From positions 5,180,780-5,244,779 of the forward strand of contig NC_015663.1 of NCBI RefSeq assembly GCF_000215745.1: a stretch of DNA of 64,000 bases, given 5' to 3'. The DNA is from Klebsiella aerogenes KCTC 2190 (GTDB lineage: Bacteria; Pseudomonadota; Gammaproteobacteria; Enterobacterales; Enterobacteriaceae). Below the pieces are notes generated by a model that was not told the origin of the DNA, did not search any database, and saw nothing but the letters and a program-made list of their open reading frames with translations. Within the stretch, counting starts at the first letter, position 1. Every line of letters begins with the position of its first letter. The position numbers and the translations under genes are program-made. Shown here one piece after another: positions 1-9,384 of this stretch.

Positions 1-601
1 GGAGTTTCTTGCGCAGGCGGTGAATATAAAGTTCGATGCTTTCCGGACTGACGTCGTCGCTGAGGCTAAACACCTGTTCAAATAGCTGCTGGCGGGAAAC
101 CGGACGGGTACGGCGAAACATCAGCACTTTCAACAGCGCCAGCTCGCGCGGCGTCAGGGACAACATCTCACCACGCAGCAGAAAATAGCCTTCATCGCGA
201 TATTCCAGCTCGCCAAGCTGCTGTACCTCATGCACCTGCCCTTCGCTGCGTCGCAGCAGCGCCCGCAGCCGGGCGTCGAGCTCCTCCAGCTCAAAAGGTT
301 TGGGTAGGTAATCGTCGGCGCCGACGTTCAGCCCTTTCACCCGATCCGCTACCGCGCTGCGCGCGGTCAACAGCAGCACCGGCAGCGTTTGTCCACGCTT
401 ACGCAACCGCTGTACCACCTCGAGACCATCTAAGCCCGGCATACCGATATCCAGCACCGCCAGCGCATATTTTTCGCTTTGCAGCAGGTGATCCGCCGCC
501 CGGCCATCAAAAACGCAATCCACGGCAAAACCGCCCTGCACCAGCGCTTTTTCCAGCCAGTGAGCCAGCTCACGGTTATCCTCGGCTAATAAGAGACGCA
601 T
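1..601 (-). CDS. tctD: TctD response regulator of tricarboxylate uptake (partial, C-terminus cut by window edge)
   Basis: OmpR/PhoB-type two-component response regulator. Translating the minus strand from the ATG at 601 gives an N-terminal receiver domain with the acidic pair E7-D8, the phospho-acceptor D51 in the VLDIGMPG motif and the conserved lysine in DDYLPKPFE. A winged-helix DNA-binding domain follows (LSLTPRELALLKVL, then IELYIHRLRKKL). About 200 residues are in the window; only the last few dozen are missing. It is divergent from tctCBA, which in Salmonella and Klebsiella it activates with its kinase TctE. That kinase would lie further left and cannot be seen here. The identification rests on domain content plus the adjacent tct transport genes. 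Confidence 0.92.
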   Translation of the reverse strand, partial: MRLLLAEDNRELAHWLEKALVQGGFAVDCVFDGRAADHLLQSEKYALAVLDIGMPGLDGLEVVQRLRKRGQTLPVLLLTARSAVADRVKGLNVGADDYLPKPFELEELDARLRALLRRSEGQVHEVQQLGELEYRDEGYFLLRGEMLSLTPRELALLKVLMFRRTRPVSRQQLFEQVFSLSDDVSPESIELYIHRLRKKL

Positions 602-734
602 ATCACATCCTGTAAAGTTGCTGCCGCATTGAAAGGGAAATGAAAGGTAACTGTTTTAACAATCACGCAACCGAATCGCCACATGTCGGTTCACATAATC
701 AGAAAAACATTCCCTGTACCTACTGAGGAAGCCT
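602..734. promoter_or_regulatory. Divergent tctD / tctCBA promoter region
   Basis: 133 bp of non-coding DNA separate the start codons of tctD (minus) and tctC (plus), so both promoters and any TctD sites must lie here. A good ribosome binding site (GAGGAAGCCT) precedes the tctC ATG. I could not assign convincing -35/-10 boxes or a TctD operator by eye. The role is inferred from the layout and from the known TctD control of tctCBA in related bacteria. Confidence 0.5.
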
Positions 735-1715
735 ATGAAAACGCCATTTTTCCGCCATCTTAGCGCCATCGCGCTGTGCCTCTGTACAACCACCGCTTTC
801 GCGGCGCAAGCCCCGTCCCGCACCGAATGTATCGCCCCCGCCAAACCCGGCGGCGGCTTCGACCTTACCTGTAAGCTAATTCAGGTGAGCCTGATGGAAA
901 CCGGTGCGATCGAAAAACCGATGCGCGTCACCTATATGCCCGGCGGCGTCGGCGCGGTGGCCTATAACGCCATCGTCGCCCAGCGCCCGGCGGAAGCCGG
1001 AACCGTGGTCGCTTTTTCCGGCGGCTCGCTGCTGAATTTGTCGCAGGGGAAATTCGGCCGCTACGGCGTTGATGACGTACGCTGGCTGGCCAGCGTCGGT
1101 ACCGACTACGGCATGATTGCCGTGCGCGCCGATTCGCCATGGAAAGACCTGAAGTCATTCATGAGCGCAATGGAGAAAAATCCCGCCACTATCGTCATTG
1201 GCGCCGGGGCCTCCATCGGCAGCCAGGACTGGATGAAAGCGGCGCTGCTGGCGCAAAAAGCCAACGTTGACCCGCACAAGATGCGCTACGTCGCCTTTGA
1301 GGGCGGCGGCGAGCCGGTAACCGCCCTGCTCGGCAACCATGTGCAGGCGGTCTCCGGCGATCTGAGTGAAATGGTGCCGTACCTGCAGGGAAATAAGATC
1401 CGCGTCCTGGCGGTCTTCTCCAACGAACGTCTGCCGGGCGCGCTGGCTGATGTTCCTACCGCTAAAGAGCAGGGCTATGACCTGGTCTGGCCGATTATTC
1501 GCGGCTTCTTTATGGGCCCGAAAGTAAGCGATGCCGACTACCAGTGGTGGGTTGATGAATTCACTAAACTGCAGCAAACCGATGAGTTCAAAAAGCAACG
1601 TGAACTGCGCGGCCTGTTTGAATTCAACATGAACGGCAAGGAACTCGATACCTATGTAAAACAGCAGGTCAGCGATTATCGCGAACAGGCGAAAGCCTTT
1701 GGCCTGGCTAAATAA
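735..1715 (+). CDS. tctC: TctC periplasmic tricarboxylate-binding protein
   Basis: Extracytoplasmic solute-binding protein of the tripartite tricarboxylate transporter (TTT) family; it delivers citrate or a related tricarboxylate to the TctAB membrane complex. The 326-residue protein starts with a Sec signal peptide (residues 1 to about 23, basic start, hydrophobic core, AFA cleavage site). A Bug/TctC-type mature domain follows, with the early APAKPGGGFD and MPGGVGAVAYN motifs that form the ligand loops. Length is usual for the family. It is first in tctCBA, 15 bp before tctB, and is expected to be induced through TctD. The exact substrate cannot be read from the sequence. Confidence 0.95.
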   Translation: MKTPFFRHLSAIALCLCTTTAFAAQAPSRTECIAPAKPGGGFDLTCKLIQVSLMETGAIEKPMRVTYMPGGVGAVAYNAIVAQRPAEAGTVVAFSGGSLLNLSQGKFGRYGVDDVRWLASVGTDYGMIAVRADSPWKDLKSFMSAMEKNPATIVIGAGASIGSQDWMKAALLAQKANVDPHKMRYVAFEGGGEPVTALLGNHVQAVSGDLSEMVPYLQGNKIRVLAVFSNERLPGALADVPTAKEQGYDLVWPIIRGFFMGPKVSDADYQWWVDEFTKLQQTDEFKKQRELRGLFEFNMNGKELDTYVKQQVSDYREQAKAFGLAK

Positions 1716-1730
1716 TCCGCGGAGGCGCTA

Positions 1731-2162
1731 ATGAGCGATCGTATCTTTGCCGGAGTCTGGCTGTTGTTATGCATTGGCGGCCTGTTTATCGCCTGGCAGA
1801 TCCACAGCGAATACTCGTATGAACCCGTCGGCCCGCGTCCTTTCCCGTTGGGCATTATCGGCCTGATGCTACTGTGTTCAGCGCTGATGCTGCTGCGTCG
1901 CCCGGACGCCATCGAGTGGCCGGGACGACATGTCCTGCAACGGCTGTTAACCATGGTCGTGGTGCTGGTGGTCTATGCCTGGGGATTTGAATGGCTGGGC
2001 TTTCCGCTGGCGACCGCGCTGCTGACGGCGGTGATCGGCCTGCTATTCGGCGCCACGCTACCGGCGGCAGGCATTGCCGGCGTGGTGATGGGCGTCTCGT
2101 TATGGTACGCCTTCGATACCTTACTTGATGTGACTCTGCCGCTTGGCGTCTGGTTAAATTAA
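1731..2162 (+). CDS. tctB: TctB small membrane subunit of tricarboxylate transporter
   Basis: 143-residue integral membrane protein with about four hydrophobic segments, a first near residues 6-21 and a dense hydrophobic second half. This is the usual size and topology of the small TctB subunit of TTT transporters. Its role is to support the large TctA permease; its mechanism is poorly known. It has a strong ribosome binding site (GGAGGCGCTA) and lies between tctC and tctA with 11-15 bp gaps, so the three are clearly one transcript. Family sequence conservation is weak, so the call leans on position, length and membrane profile. Confidence 0.9.
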   Translation: MSDRIFAGVWLLLCIGGLFIAWQIHSEYSYEPVGPRPFPLGIIGLMLLCSALMLLRRPDAIEWPGRHVLQRLLTMVVVLVVYAWGFEWLGFPLATALLTAVIGLLFGATLPAAGIAGVVMGVSLWYAFDTLLDVTLPLGVWLN

Positions 2163-2173
2163 CGGAGAAGCTT

Positions 2174-3691
2174 ATGGATACCTGGATCTATCTGTCGCAG
2201 GGTTTCGCCGTCGCCATGACGCCGGAAAATCTGCTTATCGCCCTCATCGGCTGCTTTGTCGGAACCATCGTCGGGCTACTGCCCGGCCTCGGGCCGATTA
2301 ACGGCGTCGCCATTCTGCTGCCGCTGGCCTTTGCCCTGCACCTGCCCGCGGAATCGGCGCTGATCCTGTTGGCGACGGTCTATATCGGTTGCGAATATGG
2401 CGGGCGTATTTCGTCTATCCTGCTGAACGTGCCCGGCGATGCCGCCGCCATCATGACGGCGCTTGATGGCTATCCCATGGCGCAGCAAGGGCGCGGCGGC
2501 GTCGCGCTGTCGATTTCCGCCGTCAGCTCTTTCTTCGGTTCGCTTATCGCGATCGGCGGCATTATTCTGTTCGCGCCGCTCCTCGCCCAGTGGTCGCTGG
2601 CGTTCGGCCCAGCGGAATATTTCGCGCTGATGGTGTTTGCCATCGCCTGCCTCGGCAGCATGATGGCGCAAAACCCGCTGAAGTCGTTCCTCGCGGCGTT
2701 AATCGGTTTGGGCCTGGCGACGGTTGGCGTGGATGCCAACACCGGGGTTTACCGCTTTACCTTCGACAGCGTCCATCTCTCCGATGGCGTTCAGTTTATA
2801 GTGGTGGTTATCGGTCTGTTCTCCGTTTCCGAGATTCTGTTGATGCTGGAGAGCACCAGCGGCGGGCAAACGCTGGTGCGTAAAACCGGGCGCATGCTAT
2901 TTAACACCAAAGAGGCCGCGCAGTGCGTCGGCGCGACCCTGCGTTCTTCCGTGGTGGGTTTCTTCGTCGGTATTCTGCCCGGCGCCGGGGCGACCATCGC
3001 CAGCGCCATCACCTATATGACGGAGAAAAAAATCAGTGGTAATAGCGATAACTTCGGCAAGGGGGATATTCGCGGCGTAGCGGCGCCGGAAGCCGCGAAT
3101 AACGCCTCCGCCTGCGGTTCGTTTATTCCAATGTTGACGCTCGGCGTGCCTGGTTCCGGCACCACCGCGGTCATGATGGGCGCGCTGACGCTATATAACA
3201 TTACGCCCGGCCCGGCGATGTTCACCGAACAGCCGGATATCGTCTGGGGGCTCATCGCCGCGCTGCTTATCGCCAACGTGATGCTGCTTATTATGAACAT
3301 TCCGCTTATTGGCCTGTTCACCCGCATGCTGACGATCCCGCTATGGTTCCTGGTACCGGCCATCGCCGCCGTTTCCGCCGTCGGCGTCTATGCGGTGCAC
3401 AGCACCACCTTTGACCTGTTGCTGATGGTTGGCCTCGGCGTGCTCGGCTACATCATGCGTAAAATGCACTTTCCGATGTCGCCGCTGATCCTCGGTTTTG
3501 TGTTGGGCGAGATGCTGGAGCAGAACCTGCGCCGCGCGCTATCGATCAGCAACGGTAATCTGGCTATCCTCTGGGAAAGCGGCGTAACCAAAACATTGCT
3601 GATACTGGCTGTCGCCGTCCTGGTGGTACCGCCGCTGCTGCGTCTGAGACGTAAACAGCGCCAGCGCCGCGCCGAGGCTAATATCGGCTAA
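2174..3691 (+). CDS. tctA: TctA large membrane permease of tricarboxylate transporter
   Basis: 505-residue polytopic inner-membrane protein, the translocation subunit of the TTT system, with roughly 12 hydrophobic segments. Two copies of the family's signature are visible, GLLPGLGP near residue 35 and GILPGAGA near residue 265, the paired loops thought to line the substrate path. The C-terminus is a basic tail (RLRRKQRQRR). Length matches TctA of Salmonella. The stop codon overlaps the end of convergent menE by 4 bp, so nothing intergenic remains between the two operons. Confidence 0.96.
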   Translation: MDTWIYLSQGFAVAMTPENLLIALIGCFVGTIVGLLPGLGPINGVAILLPLAFALHLPAESALILLATVYIGCEYGGRISSILLNVPGDAAAIMTALDGYPMAQQGRGGVALSISAVSSFFGSLIAIGGIILFAPLLAQWSLAFGPAEYFALMVFAIACLGSMMAQNPLKSFLAALIGLGLATVGVDANTGVYRFTFDSVHLSDGVQFIVVVIGLFSVSEILLMLESTSGGQTLVRKTGRMLFNTKEAAQCVGATLRSSVVGFFVGILPGAGATIASAITYMTEKKISGNSDNFGKGDIRGVAAPEAANNASACGSFIPMLTLGVPGSGTTAVMMGALTLYNITPGPAMFTEQPDIVWGLIAALLIANVMLLIMNIPLIGLFTRMLTIPLWFLVPAIAAVSAVGVYAVHSTTFDLLLMVGLGVLGYIMRKMHFPMSPLILGFVLGEMLEQNLRRALSISNGNLAILWESGVTKTLLILAVAVLVVPPLLRLRRKQRQRRAEANIG

Positions 3692-5049
3692 ACCGGCGAA
3701 TTGACCCATTCGCGCAGCGCCCGGCGCGAAATCTTAATCCCGCCGTTCTTTAACGTTTCCGGCAGCCGTAGCCACTGTACCGGCTGCTGGAAACGCGCTA
3801 ACCGTTCAGCGCTCCATGCCGCCAGCGTGGCCATTTCGCAGCCATCCTCGCATTCAACCACCGCCACCGGGCGTTGGCCGTATTCGATATCATCCTGCGG
3901 CACAATAAACACCTGCTGAACCTGCGGATGGGCGAGTATCACACGCTCAACCTCCTCCGGCTGAATGCCTTCGCCGCCGCTAAAAAAGAGATTATCCAGC
4001 CGCCCAATAACCGACAGCCGACCGGCACGTAACGCTCCGCGATCGCGCGTCGCAAACCAGCCTTCATCGTTGGTTAATGGCAGCAGTTGACCATCGCGCC
4101 AGTAGCCTGCGGCCATGCTCGCCGCCCGCAGCCAGATCTCGCCGGCGACAATTTTTACCTCCCGTCCCGGCAGCGCTTCGCCCACATCCGCCGCTCCGTC
4201 GGCCTCTTTGGCGCAGACCGTGGAGGCAAATTCGGTGAGGCCGTAGCCGCAGAAGCTGCGTATTCCCTGCGCTCGCGCCCTTTCGGTCAGCTCGACGGGG
4301 ATCGCCGCGCCGCCAAGCAGCACCGCCTTGAGTGAAACATCGACATCGCCATTTAGCAGGCGCCATAGCTGAGTCGGTACCAGCGAAGCATGGGTACAGC
4401 CCAGCAGCGCCTGCTCCAGCGGTTGTCTATCGCGCACCGTCAGCCGCGCGCCAGCCAGCAGCCAGCGCCAGATGATCCCCTGCCCGGAGACATGGAACAA
4501 CGGCAGCGACAGCAGCCAGTCGTCTTCCGCGGCAAACGGCATCAGCGCCAGCACGCCAGCGGCACTGGCCAGATGGGCGCTGGCGCTATGTACCGCCGCC
4601 TTCGGCAGGCCGGTTGAGCCGGAGGTTAACGTCATCGACACCAGCCGTTCGCCATGCCAGCAAACGGCACAGGCGCCTTCTGCCGCCTGCAGAGTTAACG
4701 CCGGTAAATTCCCCGGCAGCAAATCACCGTTAAGCACCAGTTGATGCTGTACGGTTAACGCAGGCAGCAGTTCCTGCAGCAATACCGTAGGCAGCTGCGG
4801 ATTAAGCGGCAGCACCCGCGCCCCGCACTGCAGCAGCGCCAGCCAGGCGAGTAGCGTCTCCGGCTGGTTGTAGGCCCGTAGCGCCACGCCCTGACCTTCC
4901 ATTACGCCCTGCGCGGCAAAACCAGACGCCAGCGCGTCAATCCGCGCGCATAGCTCACGCCAGGTCAACGCCTGGTCATTCAGGCGTAGCGCCTGCGACT
5001 CGCCGCGTAACTGACGCCAGTGGCGCCACGGCCAATCGGAAAACATCAC
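3688..5049 (-). CDS. menE: o-Succinylbenzoate-CoA ligase MenE
   Basis: Adenylate-forming (ANL superfamily) enzyme that activates 2-succinylbenzoate to its CoA thioester in menaquinone synthesis. The AMP-binding P-loop [10 protein letters not shown] lies at residues 141-150, and further conserved core motifs follow (FCGYGLTE, then the hinge region [13 protein letters not shown]). The C-terminal catalytic lysine is in [13 protein letters not shown]. At 453 residues it is full length (E. coli 451). It is last in menFDHBCE, and its start overlaps the menC stop by 4 bp, so translation is probably coupled. Confidence 0.97.
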   Translation of the reverse strand: MMFSDWPWRHWRQLRGESQALRLNDQALTWRELCARIDALASGFAAQGVMEGQGVALRAYNQPETLLAWLALLQCGARVLPLNPQLPTVLLQELLPALTVQHQLVLNGDLLPGNLPALTLQAAEGACAVCWHGERLVSMTLTSGSTGLPKAAVHSASAHLASAAGVLALMPFAAEDDWLLSLPLFHVSGQGIIWRWLLAGARLTVRDRQPLEQALLGCTHASLVPTQLWRLLNGDVDVSLKAVLLGGAAIPVELTERARAQGIRSFCGYGLTEFASTVCAKEADGAADVGEALPGREVKIVAGEIWLRAASMAAGYWRDGQLLPLTNDEGWFATRDRGALRAGRLSVIGRLDNLFFSGGEGIQPEEVERVILAHPQVQQVFIVPQDDIEYGQRPVAVVECEDGCEMATLAAWSAERLARFQQPVQWLRLPETLKNGGIKISRRALREWVNSPV

Positions 5050-6011
5050 AGCAGTTGCTCCAGCTCATCAGCATGAAAAATTGGCAGCGTACTCTCCGGC
5101 CACGCCCGCACCAGTTGCGCGCCCATCAGCGCCAGCGTATCGAGTCCGGGGACAGTCTGCGGGGTCAGCCAGGCGGCGATCCGCGCCAGCTGCGTTAACC
5201 CCAGGCTGGACTCGATCGACGAGCTAATCACCGCGCTCAGCCCCAGCGCATGCGCCGCGGCGACCTGTTGCTGAACCTTTTGCAAGCTGCCGGTCAGCGT
5301 CGGTTTGATCACCACCGCGCGCACGCCGGGCTCGGCGACAAAGCGGAAATCCGCCTCGCGCAGGCTTTCATCCCAGGCGATAGCAATACCGGTCTGCTGG
5401 CTGAATTCACGCGAATCGTCGCGGCTTTTGCACGGTTCTTCGAGAAAAGCAATGCGTTGGCGATACGCCGGATTAACGTATTTGGCGAACTGCTGCGCTT
5501 TGACCGGCGTCCACGCCCGGTTGGCATCCAGCCGCAGCTGCAGGTCGGGGATCGCTTCCAGCAGCAGATTCACCACCATGCCGTCGCGTACCGCCTCCCA
5601 CAGCCCTACTTTCACCTTAGCGACTTTCTCGCCGGGCATCGCCGCCAGTTTGGCGAACAGTTCATCCGGGTCGCCGGAACAGAGCGGCGCCGCGCGATAA
5701 TCCGCCGCCTGTGGTAGCTCGCCGCCAAGCTCCGCCTGCGCGCAGCTAATACCAAAAGCGACGGAGGGCTGCATAGGAAGCGGCGGCTCGGCGCCGTCGC
5801 GCCAGGCCCGCGCCCACGCCAGCAGCGCCATTTGCGCCTCTTCCAGCGTTTCGTCACTGAATCCCGGCAGGGGAGAAATTTCCCCCCAGCCTTCGCGTTC
5901 ACCCTCCTGCAGACGGATGAACAGCCCGTCGCGGGTTTTTAACCGCCGTTCGCGCAGAACCACGCCCGCGTCCATCGGTATCTGCCAGCGGTAAACCTGC
6001 GAAACGCGCAT
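5046..6011 (-). CDS. menC: o-Succinylbenzoate synthase MenC
   Basis: Enolase-superfamily dehydratase that converts SHCHC to o-succinylbenzoate in the menaquinone pathway. The catalytic KxK lysine is near residue 134 (KVKVG). Metal ligands are D162 (LDANRAW), E191 (LEEPCK) and D214 (AWDESL), and the second-face lysine is K236 ([10 protein letters not shown]). All the active-site residues are therefore present. Length is 321 residues (E. coli 320). It abuts menB (its ATG is within a base of the menB stop) and overlaps menE, consistent with one polycistronic message. Confidence 0.97.
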   Translation of the reverse strand: MRVSQVYRWQIPMDAGVVLRERRLKTRDGLFIRLQEGEREGWGEISPLPGFSDETLEEAQMALLAWARAWRDGAEPPLPMQPSVAFGISCAQAELGGELPQAADYRAAPLCSGDPDELFAKLAAMPGEKVAKVKVGLWEAVRDGMVVNLLLEAIPDLQLRLDANRAWTPVKAQQFAKYVNPAYRQRIAFLEEPCKSRDDSREFSQQTGIAIAWDESLREADFRFVAEPGVRAVVIKPTLTGSLQKVQQQVAAAHALGLSAVISSSIESSLGLTQLARIAAWLTPQTVPGLDTLALMGAQLVRAWPESTLPIFHADELEQLL

Positions 6012-6868
6012 TATGGATTCCGTTTAAATTTGCTGAAGTCCGGCTGACGTTTCTGGTTAAAAGCGTTACGTCCTTCCTGCCCTTCTTCCGTCATGTAGAA
6101 CAGCATGGTGGCGTTACCCGCCAGCTCCTGCAGCCCGGCCTGGCCATCGCAGTCGGCGTTCAACGCCGCTTTCAGGCAGCGCAGCGCCATCGGGCTGTTT
6201 TGCAGCATTTCACGACACCAGCGCACGGTCTCTTTTTCCAGATCCGCCAACGGGACCACGGTATTCACCAGCCCCATATCCAGCGCCTGCTGGGCGTCGT
6301 ACTGACGGCACAGGAACCAGATTTCGCGCGCTTTTTTCTGCCCGACGATACGCGCCATATAGGAAGCGCCCCAGCCGCCATCAAAGGAGCCGACTTTAGG
6401 CCCGGTCTGGCCGAAGATGGCATTGTCCGCCGCGATGGTCAGATCGCACATCATGTGCAGTACGTGGCCGCCGCCGATAGAGTAACCGGCGACCATCGCC
6501 ACTACCGGTTTCGGGCAGGTGCGGATCTGGCGCTGGAAGTCGAGCACGTTGAGATGGTGAACGCCGGAGTCGTCCTGATAGCCGCCGTAATCGCCGCGGA
6601 CTTTCTGGTCGCCGCCGGCGCAGAAAGCTTTATCGCCTTCACCGGTCAGTACGATAACGCCGATATTGTCGTCATAGCGGGCATCCGCCAGCGCCTGAAT
6701 CATCTCTTTGACGGTCAGCGGACGGAAGGCGTTGCGCACCTGTGGACGATTGATAGTGATTTTAGCAATCCCGTCAGTCGATTTTTGATAACGAATATCG
6801 GTATAGCCTTCTGAGCAATCGTGCCATTCAACGGGGGCGTAGAGCATTGCTTCATCAAGAGAGATCAT
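6011..6868 (-). CDS. menB: 1,4-Dihydroxy-2-naphthoyl-CoA synthase MenB
   Basis: Crotonase-fold enzyme that closes the second ring of naphthoquinone from o-succinylbenzoyl-CoA. The oxyanion-hole loop is visible at residues 80-92 (KAFCAGGDQ). [10 protein letters not shown] follows near 125, with the catalytic-region motif [13 protein letters not shown] near 155. The start chosen is the ATG at 6868, preceded by AAGGACATT. It gives [10 protein letters not shown] and 285 residues, exactly the E. coli length; a longer in-frame extension to 7027 is arginine-rich and overlaps menH. It sits between menH and menC in the men operon. Confidence 0.97.
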   Translation of the reverse strand: MISLDEAMLYAPVEWHDCSEGYTDIRYQKSTDGIAKITINRPQVRNAFRPLTVKEMIQALADARYDDNIGVIVLTGEGDKAFCAGGDQKVRGDYGGYQDDSGVHHLNVLDFQRQIRTCPKPVVAMVAGYSIGGGHVLHMMCDLTIAADNAIFGQTGPKVGSFDGGWGASYMARIVGQKKAREIWFLCRQYDAQQALDMGLVNTVVPLADLEKETVRWCREMLQNSPMALRCLKAALNADCDGQAGLQELAGNATMLFYMTEEGQEGRNAFNQKRQPDFSKFKRNP

Positions 6869-6882
6869 AGAATGTCCTTCAG

Positions 6883-7641
6883 TTAACTTGCCAGAATCTG
6901 CGCCAGACAGGCAATCACCGCCGCGGGGTTGTCCCGGTGCGCGTTGTGTCCGGCATGGTGAATAATATGGGTATCGGCGGCGAGCGCTTGCGCGATAGCG
7001 CGAAACTTGGCGTCGCGTTCGCCGCACAGGTAGTGAAAAGGAAAATCGCGAGCCTGCAGAGACGGGCGCAAATCGGCCTGCCGGGCAAGGGAGGTCGCCT
7101 CCAGCATCACCGCCAGCGTAGCGCCGTTATTGCGGCGACGTAGGGCGACCAGTGACGCGCGCTGCGCCGCATTCAGCGAAGCGAAGACCGGCTGCTGATA
7201 CCAGTCGGCGAAGACCTGCGCTAACGGCTCGCGGCGAAAACGTTCTGCCCAGGCGCTATCGTTGATGAGCCGCGCCTGCCGCGACGCTTCGTCCTGCAGG
7301 CCCGGATGTCCGCCCTCAACGATCAGGCCGCGCAGGCCCGCGCGCGGCTGGCAGGCGAAGTTCATCGCCACCCGGCCGCCCAGGGAGTAGCCAATCAGCC
7401 AGTAATCCAGGATGTTGTAACTATTTAGCGTAGCCTGCAGTAATTCGCTAACCCCGGTAAAGCCATCGACCGCGATATCCGCCGAGCCACCGTGCCCCGG
7501 CAGATCGAGATACAGCCGCGGCCAGGCCGGAAACGATTCGCCAACCGTACGCCACTCGTCGCGGTCTCCGGAAAAGCCGTGCAGGAATACCAACCAGGGA
7601 TAACCAGGCTGGCCGCTTTCAACCGCCGCGTTGAGCGTCAC
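6883..7641 (-). CDS. menH: SHCHC synthase MenH (alpha/beta hydrolase)
   Basis: 2-Succinyl-6-hydroxy-2,4-cyclohexadiene-1-carboxylate synthase, which eliminates pyruvate from the MenD product. It has an alpha/beta-hydrolase fold: oxyanion motif FLHGFSGD at residues 19-26, nucleophile S86 in GYSLGG, and a C-terminal histidine in [11 protein letters not shown]. Length is 252 residues (E. coli 252). The start overlaps the menD stop by 4 bp, and the gene ends 14 bp before menB, so it is an internal men operon gene. Confidence 0.96.
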   Translation of the reverse strand: MTLNAAVESGQPGYPWLVFLHGFSGDRDEWRTVGESFPAWPRLYLDLPGHGGSADIAVDGFTGVSELLQATLNSYNILDYWLIGYSLGGRVAMNFACQPRAGLRGLIVEGGHPGLQDEASRQARLINDSAWAERFRREPLAQVFADWYQQPVFASLNAAQRASLVALRRRNNGATLAVMLEATSLARQADLRPSLQARDFPFHYLCGERDAKFRAIAQALAADTHIIHHAGHNAHRDNPAAVIACLAQILAS

Positions 7642-9308
7642 AGGCGACTTACCTGCGCCAGCAGTTGCTGGAGAGTCTGCGTACCATCGGTCTCGTTAAC
7701 CGCCAGCTCAATTACCGTCGCCCCGGCGCGGCGCCACGCGCCTGCCAGCGCCTCATCCAGCGACTGCCAGTCATCAGGGCGGTGATAAGCCAGACCGAAC
7801 ATCGCCGCCGCGTGGCTGAAATCCACGTCCTGCGGCATTAAATAGAACTGGCGGCGCTCGTCCTGCGGCGTCGGCAGCATAGAGAAAATCTGCCCGCCGT
7901 TATTATTGACCACGATCAGCACCAGCGGCGCCGACGCCTGGCGCAGCAGGGCCAGCGAGTTGAGATCGTATAACGCCGAAAGATCGCCGACGATCGCAAG
8001 CGTAGGCCGGGCGCTCGCCCGCTGCACGCCGGCGGCGGTCGCCAATAGGCCATCGATGCCGCTGGCGCCGCGATTACTGTAGACCGGATAACCCGCCGGC
8101 AGTTGCCCCAGCGCGTCTATCAGGCGTACCACTAAACTGTTGCCAACAAACAGCTGTCCCTGATCCGGCAAATAGCGCCGAATGCGCTGCGCCAGCTGCG
8201 CTTCGCCAAAAGGCTCGTTGCTGGCGACCGCGGCCTGCCACGCCTGCCCGGCAAGCTGCGGGATCACCGTCGCCCACGGCTGACGTTTCTCCGCCGGATG
8301 CAGTTCGAGCCAACGTTCAACGCTTGAGAGCAGACGGCGACCGCGGTGCTGCGCCGGATCGAGGCGACCGCGCAGATTATCCACCAGCCAGTATTCATCC
8401 GGCTCGCAGGTCGCCTGCCACTGGAGCACGCGTTTGCCGGTCAGACTGCTACCGAGTTGCACGACGATTTGCGCCTGCGCAAGTTCGCTGACCGCTTTAC
8501 CGTTGCCCAGCCACAGGTCGGCGCACGGCAACGGCTGCCCGGTCTGCGACAGGACATCGCCAATCAGCGGCCAGCCGAGTGTCTGCGCCCATTCAGCCAC
8601 TTTTTTACCTTCCGCGGCGCTCATCCTGCCCGCGACCACTACGCCGCGTTTTTGCCGCCAGAAGAACCAGTCGCGCTGTTTCTCACTCTCCATCTGCAGC
8701 GCCTGACGCAGCCAGGGCTTATCGCTCTGCCACCAGTCGCCGAGCTGCTGTTGCCACTCTAGCCCGGTATCGTCCATATCGCCATACAGGGGCTCAGCGA
8801 ACGGGCAGTTGATATGTACCCCGCCGGCATGCAGCTCGCCCAGCGACTGATCGATGGTCGAGACCAACCAGCGGGCGGAAATATCCTGCGAAGGACGCGG
8901 TAAAGAAACGGTCTGCGCAGGATGAGAAGCAAACATTCCCGGTTGGCGGATGGCCTGATTGGCGCCGCAGTCGATAAGCTCCGGCGGGCGGTCGGCGGTC
9001 AGCAGGATCAGTTTTTCACCCGTCAGGCCCGCTTCAATCAGCGCCGGATAGAGATTCGCGGTTGCGGTTCCGGAGGTCACAATCACCGCCACCGGCTGGC
9101 GGCTGGCCTTCGCCAGTCCCAGCGCCAGGTGGCCAAGACCACGTTCGTCAAAATGAGTATGATGAATAAAAGCGCGGTTTTCCGCCGCCGCCAGGGTTAA
9201 GGGCGTCGAGCGCGAGCCTGGGGCAATGCAAATGTGCTGCACGCCGTGGCGGGTTAAAGCTTCAAGGATCACCGCCGCCCAGCGTCGGTTAAATGCGCTT
9301 ACTGACAT
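7638..9308 (-). CDS. menD: SEPHCHC synthase MenD (ThDP enzyme)
   Basis: Thiamine-diphosphate-dependent enzyme joining 2-oxoglutarate and isochorismate, the first committed step to menaquinone. It has the three-domain layout of ThDP enzymes. The N-terminal pyrimidine-binding domain carries [13 protein letters not shown] and the catalytic glutamate region [11 protein letters not shown]. The C-terminal PP domain has the Mg/ThDP-binding segment from GDLSALYD to NNNGGQIF. The start at 9308 ([10 protein letters not shown]) gives 556 residues, the E. coli length; six extra upstream codons are unlikely to be used. It lies 76 bp downstream of menF. Confidence 0.97.
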   Translation of the reverse strand: MSVSAFNRRWAAVILEALTRHGVQHICIAPGSRSTPLTLAAAENRAFIHHTHFDERGLGHLALGLAKASRQPVAVIVTSGTATANLYPALIEAGLTGEKLILLTADRPPELIDCGANQAIRQPGMFASHPAQTVSLPRPSQDISARWLVSTIDQSLGELHAGGVHINCPFAEPLYGDMDDTGLEWQQQLGDWWQSDKPWLRQALQMESEKQRDWFFWRQKRGVVVAGRMSAAEGKKVAEWAQTLGWPLIGDVLSQTGQPLPCADLWLGNGKAVSELAQAQIVVQLGSSLTGKRVLQWQATCEPDEYWLVDNLRGRLDPAQHRGRRLLSSVERWLELHPAEKRQPWATVIPQLAGQAWQAAVASNEPFGEAQLAQRIRRYLPDQGQLFVGNSLVVRLIDALGQLPAGYPVYSNRGASGIDGLLATAAGVQRASARPTLAIVGDLSALYDLNSLALLRQASAPLVLIVVNNNGGQIFSMLPTPQDERRQFYLMPQDVDFSHAAAMFGLAYHRPDDWQSLDEALAGAWRRAGATVIELAVNETDGTQTLQQLLAQVSRL

Positions 9309-9384
9309 GAAATTGTCCGGTATCAAATATTGATGCTAAGTATAGATAAGGCAGAGTTGCGCCGTTTTGATATACGTCGTCTCT

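Noticed and set aside
6869..7027. N-terminal extension of MenB
   Set aside because: The extra 53 residues are Arg-rich, overlap menH and are absent from MenB homologues; the ATG at 6868 has a good ribosome binding site and gives the family length.
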